Assembly (NCBI RefSeq): GCF_014651535.1
Contig: NZ_BMXB01000024.1
Span: 1-34,554, forward strand
DNA length: 34,554 bases
Source of the DNA: Salinimicrobium marinum
GTDB taxonomy: Bacteria > Bacteroidota > Bacteroidia > Flavobacteriales > Flavobacteriaceae
Direction: 5' to 3'
Position 1 is the stretch's first letter; every line of letters begins with the position of its first letter. The notes beneath the pieces were generated by a model, which saw only the letters and a program-made list of their open reading frames with translations, was not told the origin of the DNA and ran no database searches. The position numbers and the translations under genes are program-made. Of the stretch, positions 25,550-33,582 are shown in pieces.

Positions 25550-25632
25550 AAATAATTGTTTATCAGCGTTATATTCTACCAATGAGAGAATAACAATACT
25601 AAATAAATTAAATCTGAACAAAGCTCGGGAAA

Positions 25633-26094
25633 ATGGGAAAACTTTACGTCTTTATTCTTTTTTTATTTATTGGGAACTCCTGTTTTTCTCAACTAACGGT
25701 GAAACCTGCTTCCCCTGCGAAAAGCAATTATATTTATGTAAAGGAAAAGGTATTTTATGTGCATGGGCCAATAGCATTATACAAAAATAGTGCACCAAGG
25801 AACAGACCAGCCAGGAAACTGGTTTTCGGAATAGATATGCTCTATGCTCCTGAAACCAAGACCAAAAGGTGCCGTGCGGGTAGTCTAATGTTTAATATTC
25901 CCTCCTCCCCTGTTGTTTCAGTAAGTTTATTTGATTTTTCGGGCAAAGAGATTTTTAGCAGGAAAACGTCTGAAAAAGAAGATTTTCATAGCTTTGCTAC
26001 AGGTCATCTTTACAATTCCGTTTATCTTGTAAGAGTGTTGCACCGTGACGGAACTGTGAAAACAAGCAAAATTTCTGTGCTAAATTACAACTAG
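25633..26094 (+). CDS. Short secreted protein resembling a T9SS C-terminal sorting domain
   Basis: This 153-residue protein starts with a signal peptide (MGKLYVFILFLFIGNSCFSQ). The segment SNYIYVKEKVFYVHGPIALYKN recalls the N-terminal stalk of flavobacterial surface proteins. The last ~55 residues (VVSVSLFDFSGKEIFSRK ... SVYLVRVLHRDGTVKTSKI) follow the pattern of type IX secretion type-A sorting domains. The usual long central region between these parts is missing, so it may be a minimal or internally deleted T9SS cargo. It starts a plus-strand cluster with a DUF2752 gene (4-base gap). Domain assignment is from pattern memory and moderately secure. Confidence 0.7.
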   Translation: MGKLYVFILFLFIGNSCFSQLTVKPASPAKSNYIYVKEKVFYVHGPIALYKNSAPRNRPARKLVFGIDMLYAPETKTKRCRAGSLMFNIPSSPVVSVSLFDFSGKEIFSRKTSEKEDFHSFATGHLYNSVYLVRVLHRDGTVKTSKISVLNYN

Positions 26095-26098
26095 TTGT

Positions 26099-26383
26099 AT
26101 GGAAGAATTCATGATACCCTGTCTCAATAAACAAATATTCGGGATTGATTGCCCCGGCTGTGGAGCTCAGCGGGCATTCATGCTGGTGTTTCAGGGAGAG
26201 TTTAATGCAGCTTTTAAAATGTTTCCTGCGGTTTACTCCCTGATAGTTCTCATTTCCTTCCTGATTGTTAATTTATTTGTTAAATTTAAAAATGATTGGC
26301 TCCTGAAGATTGGGCTCATCATCTTTAATGCAGTAATTATTATTGCTGCTTACATTTATAAAATGAACCACTTTTTCAACTAA
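26099..26383 (+). CDS. DUF2752 membrane protein
   Basis: This 94-residue protein carries the DUF2752 hallmark CPGCGAQRAF at about residues 18-27, followed by two membrane helices (about 40-60 and 68-88). The conserved cysteines suggest metal binding or redox sensitivity, but the family's function is not established. An ATG at 26111 is an alternative start. It is 4 bases after the upstream T9SS-like gene and 23 bases before the CCC-motif gene, so the three likely form an operon. Confidence 0.85.
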   Translation: MEEFMIPCLNKQIFGIDCPGCGAQRAFMLVFQGEFNAAFKMFPAVYSLIVLISFLIVNLFVKFKNDWLLKIGLIIFNAVIIIAAYIYKMNHFFN

Positions 26384-26406
26384 ACTAAACCAAATCAATT
26401 TTAATT

Positions 26407-26745
26407 ATGGAAAGACAAACCACACCGAATTCAACACTTATCCTCGTCCTCGGAATTTTATCAATCATTACCTGCTGTTGTTATGGCGTCCCAGGATTAA
26501 TTTTAGGAATTGTTGCCCTGGTATTAGCTAATAAAGCCAAACAAACCTATGTAGCAAATCCTGAACTCTATACAGGCTACGGCAACGTTAAAACCGGAAA
26601 GATACTGGCGATTATTGGTATTGTCATCAATGCGATCTTCCTTCTGTTAATAATAGGCTACTTCGCAATCTACGGTATTGAAGGGTATTATGAAATGCAG
26701 GAAGAGATCATGAGAGAAATGGAGCGGCAAAATGCCAATTCTTAA
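26407..26745 (+). CDS. CCC-motif membrane protein (DUF4190-like)
   Basis: This 112-residue protein has two membrane helices (about 10-40 and 62-90) and the triple cysteine TCCCYGVPGLILGIVALVLA in the first. A GYGNVKTGKILAIIGIVINAI motif lies before the second. The C-terminus is acidic/amphipathic (EEIMREMERQ). It belongs to the group named 'CCC motif membrane protein' in Bacteroidota. These often neighbour DUF2752 genes, as here, which suggests a joint membrane role of unknown nature. A palindromic element follows 15 bases past the stop. Confidence 0.85.
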   Translation: MERQTTPNSTLILVLGILSIITCCCYGVPGLILGIVALVLANKAKQTYVANPELYTGYGNVKTGKILAIIGIVINAIFLLLIIGYFAIYGIEGYYEMQEEIMREMERQNANS

Positions 26746-26760
26746 AATTTGATATAATAT

Positions 26761-26898
26761 AAGAGGCTTTCTAAAAAGCACTTTTTACGTCAACCTGAAC
26801 TTGTTCAGGTTCTTAAAAATCCTGGAAATCAGAATAATAAGATTCTGAAATAAATTCAGAATGACGATTGTGATTGTAAGCTTTTTAGACAGCCTCTT
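26761..26898. repeat. 138-bp palindromic, multi-hairpin intergenic element
   Basis: Terminal inverted repeats at 26761-26779 and 26880-26898 pair over 19 bases with one mismatch (AAGAGGCT-t/g-TCTAAAAAGC). Inside lie a CGTCA/TGACG stem (26788-26792 with 26862-26866) and two arms: AACCTGAAC/GTTCAGGTT at 26792-26811 and ATTCTGAA/TTCAGAAT at 26842-26862. It separates two convergent genes, and T-rich sequence follows on the right. It may be a MITE-like or REP-like repeat that also serves as a bidirectional terminator. No target duplication is evident. Confidence 0.7.
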
Positions 26899-26926
26899 TT
26901 TCTTTTGTACTAAAAGTCAAAAAAGC

Positions 26927-28174
26927 TTACTCCCTTTCAAACTCTTTTAGCGTCTTGATGATGATATCCACACAATCATTTAACTGAGCTTCGTTCATCA
27001 CCAAAGGGGGCGCAAACCTGATGATATTACCATGAGTAGGTTTGGCAAGTAAACCATTCTCCTTTAATTTCATACAAATATCCCAGGCAGTAGAACTGTC
27101 TTCAGAATCATCAATCACGATAGCATTCAAAAGTCCTTTCCCCCGCACCAGATTTACGATACCTGATGTTCTAATGAAATCATTTAATCTTCTACGGAAA
27201 AGGTTTCCTAATTTTTCAGCATTTTCAGCTAAATTCTCATCCCGAATTACTTCGAGAGCAGCCATTGCAACAGCACAGGCTACAGGGTTACCTCCAAAAG
27301 TAGAACCGTGTTGGCCCGGCTGGATCACATCCATCACTTCATTATCGGCCAAAACAGCAGAAACAGGATAAACTCCTCCCGAAATAGCTTTTCCGAGGAT
27401 AAGGATATCGGGTTTGATATTTTCATGGTCTACGGCCAGTAATTTTCCGGTTCTTGCAATCCCCGTCTGTACTTCATCGGCAATAAAAAGGATATTGTGT
27501 TGTTCACAAAGCTCTTTAGCCCTGGTAAGAAATCCTTCAGAAGGAACATACACTCCGGCTTCACCCTGGATAGGCTCCACAAGGAATCCGGCAATATTTT
27601 TGTTGTTTTTCAATACCTCTTCAAGAGCATCAGGATCATCGTACGCTATTTTAATAAATCCCGGGGTATACGGTCCAAAATTCTTACGTGCACCTTCATC
27701 ATTGGAAAAGGAAATAATGGTAGTGGTTCTTCCGTGGAAATTATTTTCACAAACCACAATCTGTGCTTCCGCTTCGTCTACTCCTTTTCTTTCATACGCC
27801 CACTTTCTAGCAATTTTGATGGCCGTCTCCACGGCTTCTGCCCCTGTGTTCATTGGCAAAAGCTTATCGAAATTAAAATATTCTGTAGCGAATTTTTCGT
27901 ATTTCCCAAGAATGTCATTGTGAAAAGCTCTTGAAGTCAACGTGAGTTTTTCTGCCTGTTTTGTCATTGCACCCACAATTTTTGGATGACAATGCCCCTG
28001 GTTTACTGCAGAATAAGCTGAAAGAAAATCGTAATATTTTTTACCTTCTACATCCCACACATGCACTCCTTCCCCACGTTCCAGCACAACCGGAAGCGGA
28101 TGATAGTTATGCGCACCGTGCTTGTCTTCTAACCGGATTGCTTCTTCTGAAGTAATTTTTTCTGAAATCGACAT
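26927..28174 (-). CDS. rocD: Ornithine aminotransferase (class III PLP aminotransferase)
   Basis: The start MSISEKITSEEAIRLEDKHG (28174) gives 415 residues, the normal length. An ATG 84 bases upstream encodes an unrelated extension and is rejected. The enzyme converts ornithine and 2-oxoglutarate to glutamate semialdehyde and glutamate. Family signatures are DFLSAYSAVNQGHCHPKI, NNFHGRT and FIADEVQTGIARTGK. Lys262 in LGKAISGGVYP binds PLP, and GSTFGGNP is the phosphate loop. Ornithine specificity fits the flavobacterial relatives I recall but is not proven by motif alone. It is divergent from RlmD and convergent with the CCC-motif gene. Confidence 0.9.
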   Translation of the reverse strand: MSISEKITSEEAIRLEDKHGAHNYHPLPVVLERGEGVHVWDVEGKKYYDFLSAYSAVNQGHCHPKIVGAMTKQAEKLTLTSRAFHNDILGKYEKFATEYFNFDKLLPMNTGAEAVETAIKIARKWAYERKGVDEAEAQIVVCENNFHGRTTTIISFSNDEGARKNFGPYTPGFIKIAYDDPDALEEVLKNNKNIAGFLVEPIQGEAGVYVPSEGFLTRAKELCEQHNILFIADEVQTGIARTGKLLAVDHENIKPDILILGKAISGGVYPVSAVLADNEVMDVIQPGQHGSTFGGNPVACAVAMAALEVIRDENLAENAEKLGNLFRRRLNDFIRTSGIVNLVRGKGLLNAIVIDDSEDSSTAWDICMKLKENGLLAKPTHGNIIRFAPPLVMNEAQLNDCVDIIIKTLKEFERE

Positions 28175-28337
28175 TTTTTGATTTTTAAATGTTATTAAAA
28201 AAGAAATTCCTGCTTTCCGGAAATACAATCTTTGAGGTATTTGGAGGAGAGAAATCATCCCAAATTCAGAAGTCGCAAATTACTAAATGTTTAGCGAATT
28301 TTTCAACGACTCGTTCAATAAATCTGAGCATTTATCC

Positions 28338-28345
28338 TATTTTTG
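28338..28345 (+). promoter_or_regulatory. -7-type box just before the RlmD start
   Basis: TATTTTTG matches TAnnTTTG and ends 4 bases before the ATG at 28350. If it is the promoter, the mRNA is leaderless. No -33 TTG is visible. The box lies inside the reading frame if the further upstream ATG (28287) were used, which argues for 28350. Confidence 0.4.
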
Positions 28346-28349
28346 CGGC

Positions 28350-29762
28350 ATGGGAAGAAAGAACAGAAATAAAGAATTTAAAGAGCTTTCGGTTATAGAT
28401 GCGGGAGCAAAAGGAAAAAGTATTGCCAAAGCACCCGACGGGAAAGTGATTTTTATAAATAATGCAGTGCCGGGAGATGTGGTAGATGTGCAGACAACCA
28501 GGAAAAAGAAAGCTTATTATGAAGGTACTGCGACCAATTTCCATGAATATTCAGACAAGCGTGTAGAACCATCCTGTATCCATTTTAGTGTTTGTGGTGG
28601 TTGCAAGTGGCAGTTTATGGGCTATGAACACCAGTTACATTACAAGCAGAAAGAAGTGGTGAACAATCTTACCCGCCTGGGAAAAATAGAACTTCCGGAG
28701 GTCACTCCTATTCTCGGAAGTAAAGAGATCTATTTCTACCGGAATAAAATGGAATTTTCTTTTAGTGACAGCCGCTGGCTAACCCAGGAGGAAATCCAAA
28801 GCGGAAAAGATATTGAAGAACGAAATGCTCTTGGATTCCATATTCCCGGCATGTGGGACAAGATCCTTGATATTAAGGAATGTCACCTTCAGCAGGCACC
28901 CAGCAACGGAATCCGTAACAGCATCAAAGAATTCGCAATAGCGAATAATATTCCGTTTTTCAATACGCGGAATCAGCACGGGATGTTACGTACCCTCATG
29001 ATTAGAACCTCCTCCACCGGAGAGATCATGGTGTTGATCCAGTTTTTCGAAGAGAACATTGAAAAGAGAGAGTTACTGCTGAATTTTGTTGCAGCACAAT
29101 TTCCGGAAATTACTTCCCTTCAATATGTGATCAATCCCAAAGGAAATGATACCATTTATGATCAGGAAGTGATCTGCTATAAAGGTCGCGATCATATTTT
29201 TGAAGAAATGGAAGGCCTGAAATTCAAGATTAATGCAAAATCATTTTACCAGACGAATTCAGACCAGGCATACGAGCTGTACAAAATAGCCCGTGATTTT
29301 GCAAATCTTTCAGGAGATGAACTGGTATACGATCTTTATACGGGAACAGGTACCATTGCCCAGTTTGTAGCTGCAAAAGCAAGAAAGGTGATTGGTGTGG
29401 AAGCTGTACCGGAAGCTATTGAAGATGCCAAAGAGAATGCCAGGCTAAACAACATTACCAATACCGAGTTTTATGCCGGCGACATGAAAAAAGTGTTTAC
29501 CGCCGGATTCATCCAAACGCACGGACAACCCGATGTGATCATAACAGATCCACCACGGGACGGGATGCACAAGGATGTAATTGCACAAATTATTGGTATC
29601 TTGCCGCAGCGAATCGTTTATGTAAGCTGTAATTCAGCTACTCAGGCAAGGGATCTTGCTTTGCTGGACGAGCATTATAAAGTTACAAAAGTACAGGCAG
29701 TAGATATGTTTCCGCAAACCTTCCATGTGGAAAATGTGGTTTGTTTAGAAAAAAGAGTATGA
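28350..29762 (+). CDS. rlmD: 23S rRNA (uracil-5-)-methyltransferase RlmD
   Basis: The 470-residue enzyme (start MGRKNRNKEFKELSVIDAG) methylates U1939 of 23S rRNA in the E. coli counterpart. An N-terminal TRAM domain (about 10-65) is followed by a four-Cys iron-sulfur site: Cys76, Cys82 and Cys85 in CIHFSVCGGC and a later Cys in DIKECHL. The methyltransferase domain has YDLYTGTGTIAQFVA for SAM binding, TDPPRDGMH, and the catalytic Cys in VYVSCNSATQARDL. The choice of RlmD over RlmC or other RumA paralogs is not certain. It overlaps the next gene by ATGA. Confidence 0.9.
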   Translation: MGRKNRNKEFKELSVIDAGAKGKSIAKAPDGKVIFINNAVPGDVVDVQTTRKKKAYYEGTATNFHEYSDKRVEPSCIHFSVCGGCKWQFMGYEHQLHYKQKEVVNNLTRLGKIELPEVTPILGSKEIYFYRNKMEFSFSDSRWLTQEEIQSGKDIEERNALGFHIPGMWDKILDIKECHLQQAPSNGIRNSIKEFAIANNIPFFNTRNQHGMLRTLMIRTSSTGEIMVLIQFFEENIEKRELLLNFVAAQFPEITSLQYVINPKGNDTIYDQEVICYKGRDHIFEEMEGLKFKINAKSFYQTNSDQAYELYKIARDFANLSGDELVYDLYTGTGTIAQFVAAKARKVIGVEAVPEAIEDAKENARLNNITNTEFYAGDMKKVFTAGFIQTHGQPDVIITDPPRDGMHKDVIAQIIGILPQRIVYVSCNSATQARDLALLDEHYKVTKVQAVDMFPQTFHVENVVCLEKRV

Positions 29763-30250
29763 AAAATCTGAAGAAAATCTTTATAGCACTTGGTTTTTTC
29801 TTTCTTGTTTCCGGATGTCAGAAGGACGATATTTGTCCTGAAAGTACTCAGGTGACTCCCCTGCTCACCATTGAATTCTATGATGTAGAAGATAATACCC
29901 GGTTAAAGGCAGTACAAAGCCTCACTGTACAGGCAGTGGGAGAAGAAGATACTTTATCGGCCTCTTCCACTACCAACCAGATTGCCATTCCGTTAAGAAC
30001 AGATCAAAATACTACTGAATATCTATTTATCAAGAATAGTGGAGCCGATAATGAGAATATTGACACTTTAAGCTTCTTTTATAATCCATCACCTGAATAT
30101 CTCAACAGAGCCTGCGGATATAAAGTAAATTTCCTTGGGCTGCAGGCAGAAATAGTTGAAGATGATAATAACTGGATCTTAGACGATATTGAACAACAAA
30201 CTGATGTAGAAAATGAAACTGAAACAGCACATATTCATATTATTCATTAG
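29759..30250 (+). CDS. DUF6452 family lipoprotein
   Basis: The start ATG at 29759 overlaps the RlmD stop (ATGA), so translation is likely coupled; it gives MKNLKKIFIALGFFFLVSGCQ. The lipobox VSGC places the lipid on Cys20. The 163-residue protein has the DUF6452 pattern KDDICPESTQVTPLLTIEFYDVEDN and NYLNRACGYKVNF-type beta segments, ending in an acidic stretch. Its function is unknown. Its 3' end overlaps the DUF6048 gene by 38 bases. The rlmD-DUF6452-DUF6048 order recurs in Flavobacteriaceae as I recall. Confidence 0.82.
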   Translation: MKNLKKIFIALGFFFLVSGCQKDDICPESTQVTPLLTIEFYDVEDNTRLKAVQSLTVQAVGEEDTLSASSTTNQIAIPLRTDQNTTEYLFIKNSGADNENIDTLSFFYNPSPEYLNRACGYKVNFLGLQAEIVEDDNNWILDDIEQQTDVENETETAHIHIIH

Positions 30251-30926
30251 TCTTGTTTTCCTACAGGCTCCTTATATTTTTGCACAGCAGGAACAGGCTG
30301 TTTCGCAGGAGGATTCCTTAGATTTTCGGGAGAAATATGGCCTAAGGGTTGGAATAGACCTTGCTAAACCTTTACGCACATTGCTGGATGATGATTACCG
30401 CGGACTGGAATTGAACGGGGATTATCGCGTCTATGAAAATTATTACCTGGCGGCTGAACTGGGGAATGAAAAAGACCAGATCATTGAAGAAAATATTACA
30501 GCCAATGGCAGCGGAAGTTATATAAAACTCGGAATAGATTATAATGCGTACAGAAACTGGCAGGGAATGCAAAACAGCATTTATGTAGGGATAAGATATG
30601 CCTTTGCCAGCTTTTCAACCGAACTGGAAGAATATTCCATTTACACCCGGAATCCGTATTTTGAAAGGGACACCAGGATTGAAGGCCAGGAGTATAATAA
30701 TTTAACAGCAAACTGGGTTGAAATGCAGCTGGGAATAAAGGTTGAAGTTCTCAATAACCTTTACCTGGGAGCACATGTGCAATTAAAAAGAATGATTGGA
30801 CAGGCTACCCCCGGAAATTTTGATAATCTGTACGTCCCGGGTTTTAACAGGACGTATGACGGCAGCTCCATTGGAGTGGGATACGGCTACGCCATTTCCT
30901 ACCTTATTCCTTTATATAAGTTATAA
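30213..30926 (+). CDS. DUF6048 family outer-membrane protein
   Basis: This 237-residue protein has a signal peptide (LKQHIFILFISLVFLQAPYIFAQ) and alternating polar/hydrophobic strands typical of an outer-membrane barrel (YGLRVGIDLAKPLRTLL, NSIYVGIRYAFASF, GVGYGYAISYLIPLYKL). The last residues form an aromatic-rich terminal strand. It matches the DUF6048 family; the role is unknown. The start lies inside the DUF6452 gene (38-base overlap). It is convergent with the THUMP methyltransferase gene, with 3 bases between the stops. Confidence 0.82.
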   Translation: MKLKQHIFILFISLVFLQAPYIFAQQEQAVSQEDSLDFREKYGLRVGIDLAKPLRTLLDDDYRGLELNGDYRVYENYYLAAELGNEKDQIIEENITANGSGSYIKLGIDYNAYRNWQGMQNSIYVGIRYAFASFSTELEEYSIYTRNPYFERDTRIEGQEYNNLTANWVEMQLGIKVEVLNNLYLGAHVQLKRMIGQATPGNFDNLYVPGFNRTYDGSSIGVGYGYAISYLIPLYKL

Positions 30927-30929
30927 TAG

Positions 30930-32099
30930 CTAATTCTGGTTATCGGGATTCTTTTTTGCCTTTTTAGATCCTTCATAAATTTCATACTTTAACAGCTTGG
31001 ACTCTAAAGCGCCATTGTACAATTTAATTTTCCGTGAAGGCCGTAACCCTACATGTTTTATCGCCTCCAGATTGGAAGTTATAAACCAGGCATGAGTTCC
31101 GGGATAATCCTGTTTTAAGGTATCACCAATCGATTTATAGAAGACCGGCATGTCAATCTCAAGGCGTTCTCCATACGGTGGATTAAACACCATGTGTAAA
31201 TGTCGTTCGGTTTGCTTTTCACTCTCAAAGAAATCTTTTTGTTCAACCGAAATAAATTCAGATAGGTTAGCATTATCTATGTTATCCTGCGCTTTACGTA
31301 TAGCAGAAGGAGCTGTATCATATCCTTTTATTGTGAAATGGAAATCTCGTAGTTTCTTTAAAACAGAACTCTCTATTTGTTCAAAAAGGTCTTCATCCCA
31401 GTCTTTCCACTTTTCAAAAGCAAATTCCTTACGGTTTAGGTTCGGCGGAATATTACAGGCAATCATGGCCGCTTCTATTAAAATCGTTCCACTTCCACAC
31501 ATGGGATCAAGAAAATCACATTGGCCATCCCAGCCAGACTGTAACAGCATTCCCGCAGCCAGTACTTCGTTGATGGGAGCAATGTTGGTAGCAGATTTGT
31601 ATCCGCGTTTATGAAGAGACTGTCCCGAACTATCAAGGGATACGGTACAGTCATTCTTTTCAATGTGAATATTTAATCTTAAGGTCGGGAAATCCAGATC
31701 GATCCCCGGACGTTCTCCAAATTTATCCCTGAATCTGTCCACAATAGCATCCTTGGATTTTAAGGCGACATATTTGGAATGTGTAAACTTTTCAGAATGA
31801 ACCGTGGCATCGATAGCCAAAGTATCTGTAGCTTCAAGAAATTGCTCCCAGTCAATATTATAGATCTCTTTATAAAGATCTTCTTCAGAAAAGACTTTAA
31901 AACTTTTAAAAGGTTTTAATATTTTAATAGCCGTTCGTAACGATAAATTGGCTTTATACATAAAACCCGTATCACCATAAAAAGTAACAGATCGTACTCC
32001 TTCTTTGACATCTATTGCACCTAAATTTCTTAATTCCTTCGCAAGAACAGGCTCAAAACCATAAAGTGTTTTGGCCAGCATTTTAAAATTATTTCCCAT
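30930..32099 (-). CDS. THUMP-domain class I SAM-dependent RNA methyltransferase (RlmL-like)
   Basis: This 389-residue protein has an N-terminal THUMP RNA-binding domain (about residues 5-160, including KTLYGFEPVLAKELRNLGA) and a Rossmann methyltransferase domain with DPMCGSGTILIEAAMIA for SAM and NPPYGERLE as catalytic motif IV. The NPPY motif means N-methylation of a guanine (or adenine), as in RlmL, which makes m2G in 23S rRNA. It is shorter than the E. coli RlmKL fusion, lacking the C-terminal RlmK half. The start at 32099 fits homologs I recall; 32081 is an alternative. The gene is divergent from the 32145 methyltransferase. Confidence 0.88.
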   Translation of the reverse strand: MGNNFKMLAKTLYGFEPVLAKELRNLGAIDVKEGVRSVTFYGDTGFMYKANLSLRTAIKILKPFKSFKVFSEEDLYKEIYNIDWEQFLEATDTLAIDATVHSEKFTHSKYVALKSKDAIVDRFRDKFGERPGIDLDFPTLRLNIHIEKNDCTVSLDSSGQSLHKRGYKSATNIAPINEVLAAGMLLQSGWDGQCDFLDPMCGSGTILIEAAMIACNIPPNLNRKEFAFEKWKDWDEDLFEQIESSVLKKLRDFHFTIKGYDTAPSAIRKAQDNIDNANLSEFISVEQKDFFESEKQTERHLHMVFNPPYGERLEIDMPVFYKSIGDTLKQDYPGTHAWFITSNLEAIKHVGLRPSRKIKLYNGALESKLLKYEIYEGSKKAKKNPDNQN

Positions 32100-32119
32100 A
32101 AGATCATTCCTCTTAGAGG

Positions 32120-32127
32120 CAAAAATA
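32120..32127 (-). promoter_or_regulatory. -7 box of the THUMP methyltransferase
   Basis: On the minus strand TATTTTTG (32127-32120) matches TAnnTTTG and lies 20 bases before the start. A TTG at 32151-32149 on the minus strand fits -33, within the start of the opposite gene. It is back to back with the box at 32131-32138. Confidence 0.4.
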
Positions 32128-32130
32128 CAT

Positions 32131-32138
32131 TAATTTTG
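32131..32138 (+). promoter_or_regulatory. -7 box of the class I methyltransferase
   Basis: TAATTTTG matches TAnnTTTG and ends 6 bases before the ATG at 32145, implying a leaderless or very short leader. Only three bases separate it from the divergent box 32120-32127. Confidence 0.42.
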
Positions 32139-32144
32139 CACGAT

Positions 32145-32879
32145 ATGGCAAAAACACTAGAAAACTGGTTTTCCTCGTGGTTTGACACCCCTTACTACCA
32201 CATCCTTTACAGAGACCGCGGCTACGAAGAAGCGGGATTATTTATGAAAAACCTTACCTCCTTTTTGAGGTTACCAAAAGGTTCCACAATTCTGGATCTG
32301 GCATGTGGAAAAGGCAGGCATTCACTTTTTTTAAGTAAGCTTGATTTTGAAGTCACCGGAGTGGACCTTTCACAAAACAGTATCGAGTTTGCTAAGCAAT
32401 TCGAGAACAGCAAACTTCATTTCCAGGTACACGATATGTGCAAACCTATGGACAAAGAATTTGATGCTGTTTTTAACCTTTTTACCAGCTTTGGATATTT
32501 TGAGGCAGAAGAAGATAACTTCCGCACCATTAAAGCAATTAAGGAAGAATTAAAAGAAGAAGGACATGGGGTTATCGATTTTATGAACGTAAAAAAAGTC
32601 ATCCGGAATTTAATTCCTTCTGAAGTAAAAACGGTAAAAGGTATTGATTTTAGGATCACCCGGAATTATCATGGAGGGTATATTCTCAAAAACATTGCTT
32701 TTCATGATGAAGACGAATCCTATAATTTCACTGAAAAAGTCAAAGCATTGACCCTGGAAGATTTCAAAGAGTATTTTGATCGCGCCGGAATTAATTTAAA
32801 ACATATCTTTGGCAGTTATCAGCTGGAAAAGTATGATGAAAAAGAATCTGACCGACTTATCTTAGTTTTTAGTAAATGA
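32145..32879 (+). CDS. Class I SAM-dependent methyltransferase
   Basis: The ATG at 32145 is preferred; a TTG nine bases upstream overlaps the promoter box. The 244-residue protein has motif I ILDLACGKGRHSLFLSKL and acidic motif II VTGVDLSQNSIEF for SAM binding, then FDAVFNLFTSFGYF as motif IV. A late EEL-K-E-E-GHGVIDFMNV segment matches small-molecule methyltransferases. The substrate is unknown. It overlaps the ZIP transporter gene by ATGA, so the two are translationally coupled. Confidence 0.86.
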   Translation: MAKTLENWFSSWFDTPYYHILYRDRGYEEAGLFMKNLTSFLRLPKGSTILDLACGKGRHSLFLSKLDFEVTGVDLSQNSIEFAKQFENSKLHFQVHDMCKPMDKEFDAVFNLFTSFGYFEAEEDNFRTIKAIKEELKEEGHGVIDFMNVKKVIRNLIPSEVKTVKGIDFRITRNYHGGYILKNIAFHDEDESYNFTEKVKALTLEDFKEYFDRAGINLKHIFGSYQLEKYDEKESDRLILVFSK

Positions 32880-33544
32880 TCTACTTTTTGCCTATTTTAT
32901 CTGTGGTAATAGGATTTGCCACGGCCCTGTTTCTGAAACCTAAAAATGCACTGGGACTTAAATTATTGCTTGCCTTTAGTGGATCTTACTTACTTTCAGT
33001 AACAGTTTTTGAATTCCTTCCGGATGTTTACGCTACAGAAAATCCATATATAGGAATTTTTATTATGGGTGGGATCCTACTTCAAATCTCTCTGGAGTTC
33101 CTATCCAGAGGAGCGGAACATGGCCATTTACACCACGATGAGAATTCCACAAAATTCCCCTGGCTTCTGCTCATTAGTTTATGTATTCATTCCCTATTGG
33201 AGGGTTTTCCATTGAATGACAGAGAACATCTGCTTCACGGTGTTGTGTTGCACAAAATTCCGGTAGCCATCATTTTAGCCACTTTTTTACTTAATTCTAA
33301 AATAGGAAAACCTAAAGCTGCTTTTTTTCTAATTTTGTTTGGATTAATGACTCCGCTTGGAAGCTGGTTATCCAGGAATTTTGAAGTAATCAAACAGTTT
33401 GAAGTGTATATAAATTCTGTGGTAATTGGTATTTTCTTACATATTTCAACCACCATTCTTTTTGAAGCTTCTAAAAATCACAAATTCAACCTGGGAAAAC
33501 TTTTGGTAATTATAGCCGGAATTATAGTGGCCTATTTACTGTAA
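32876..33544 (+). CDS. ZIP family metal transporter
   Basis: This 222-residue inner-membrane protein has about 7-8 hydrophobic segments. Transport-site residues are visible in HSLLEGFPL and in the downstream HKIPVAIILATFLL. A His-rich loop (AEHGHLHHDEN) between early helices is typical of ZIP proteins and may hold zinc. ZIP transporters import zinc or other divalent metals. It overlaps the upstream methyltransferase by 4 bases; the link between the two is not obvious. Metal specificity is undecided. Confidence 0.9.
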   Translation: MIYFLPILSVVIGFATALFLKPKNALGLKLLLAFSGSYLLSVTVFEFLPDVYATENPYIGIFIMGGILLQISLEFLSRGAEHGHLHHDENSTKFPWLLLISLCIHSLLEGFPLNDREHLLHGVVLHKIPVAIILATFLLNSKIGKPKAAFFLILFGLMTPLGSWLSRNFEVIKQFEVYINSVVIGIFLHISTTILFEASKNHKFNLGKLLVIIAGIIVAYLL

Positions 33545-33582
33545 TCACCATGTTACTTTTTAATATTTAATAAGCTATTGCC

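Noticed and set aside
25467-25790. Plus-strand frame overlapping the small membrane protein and the T9SS-like gene
   Set aside because: It runs antisense to one gene and overlaps another in a different frame, with no family pattern; the two overlapped genes are better supported.
28287-28349. Upstream ATG extension of RlmD
   Set aside because: The extra 21 residues do not match the family, and the region includes the TAnnTTTG box at 28338-28345.
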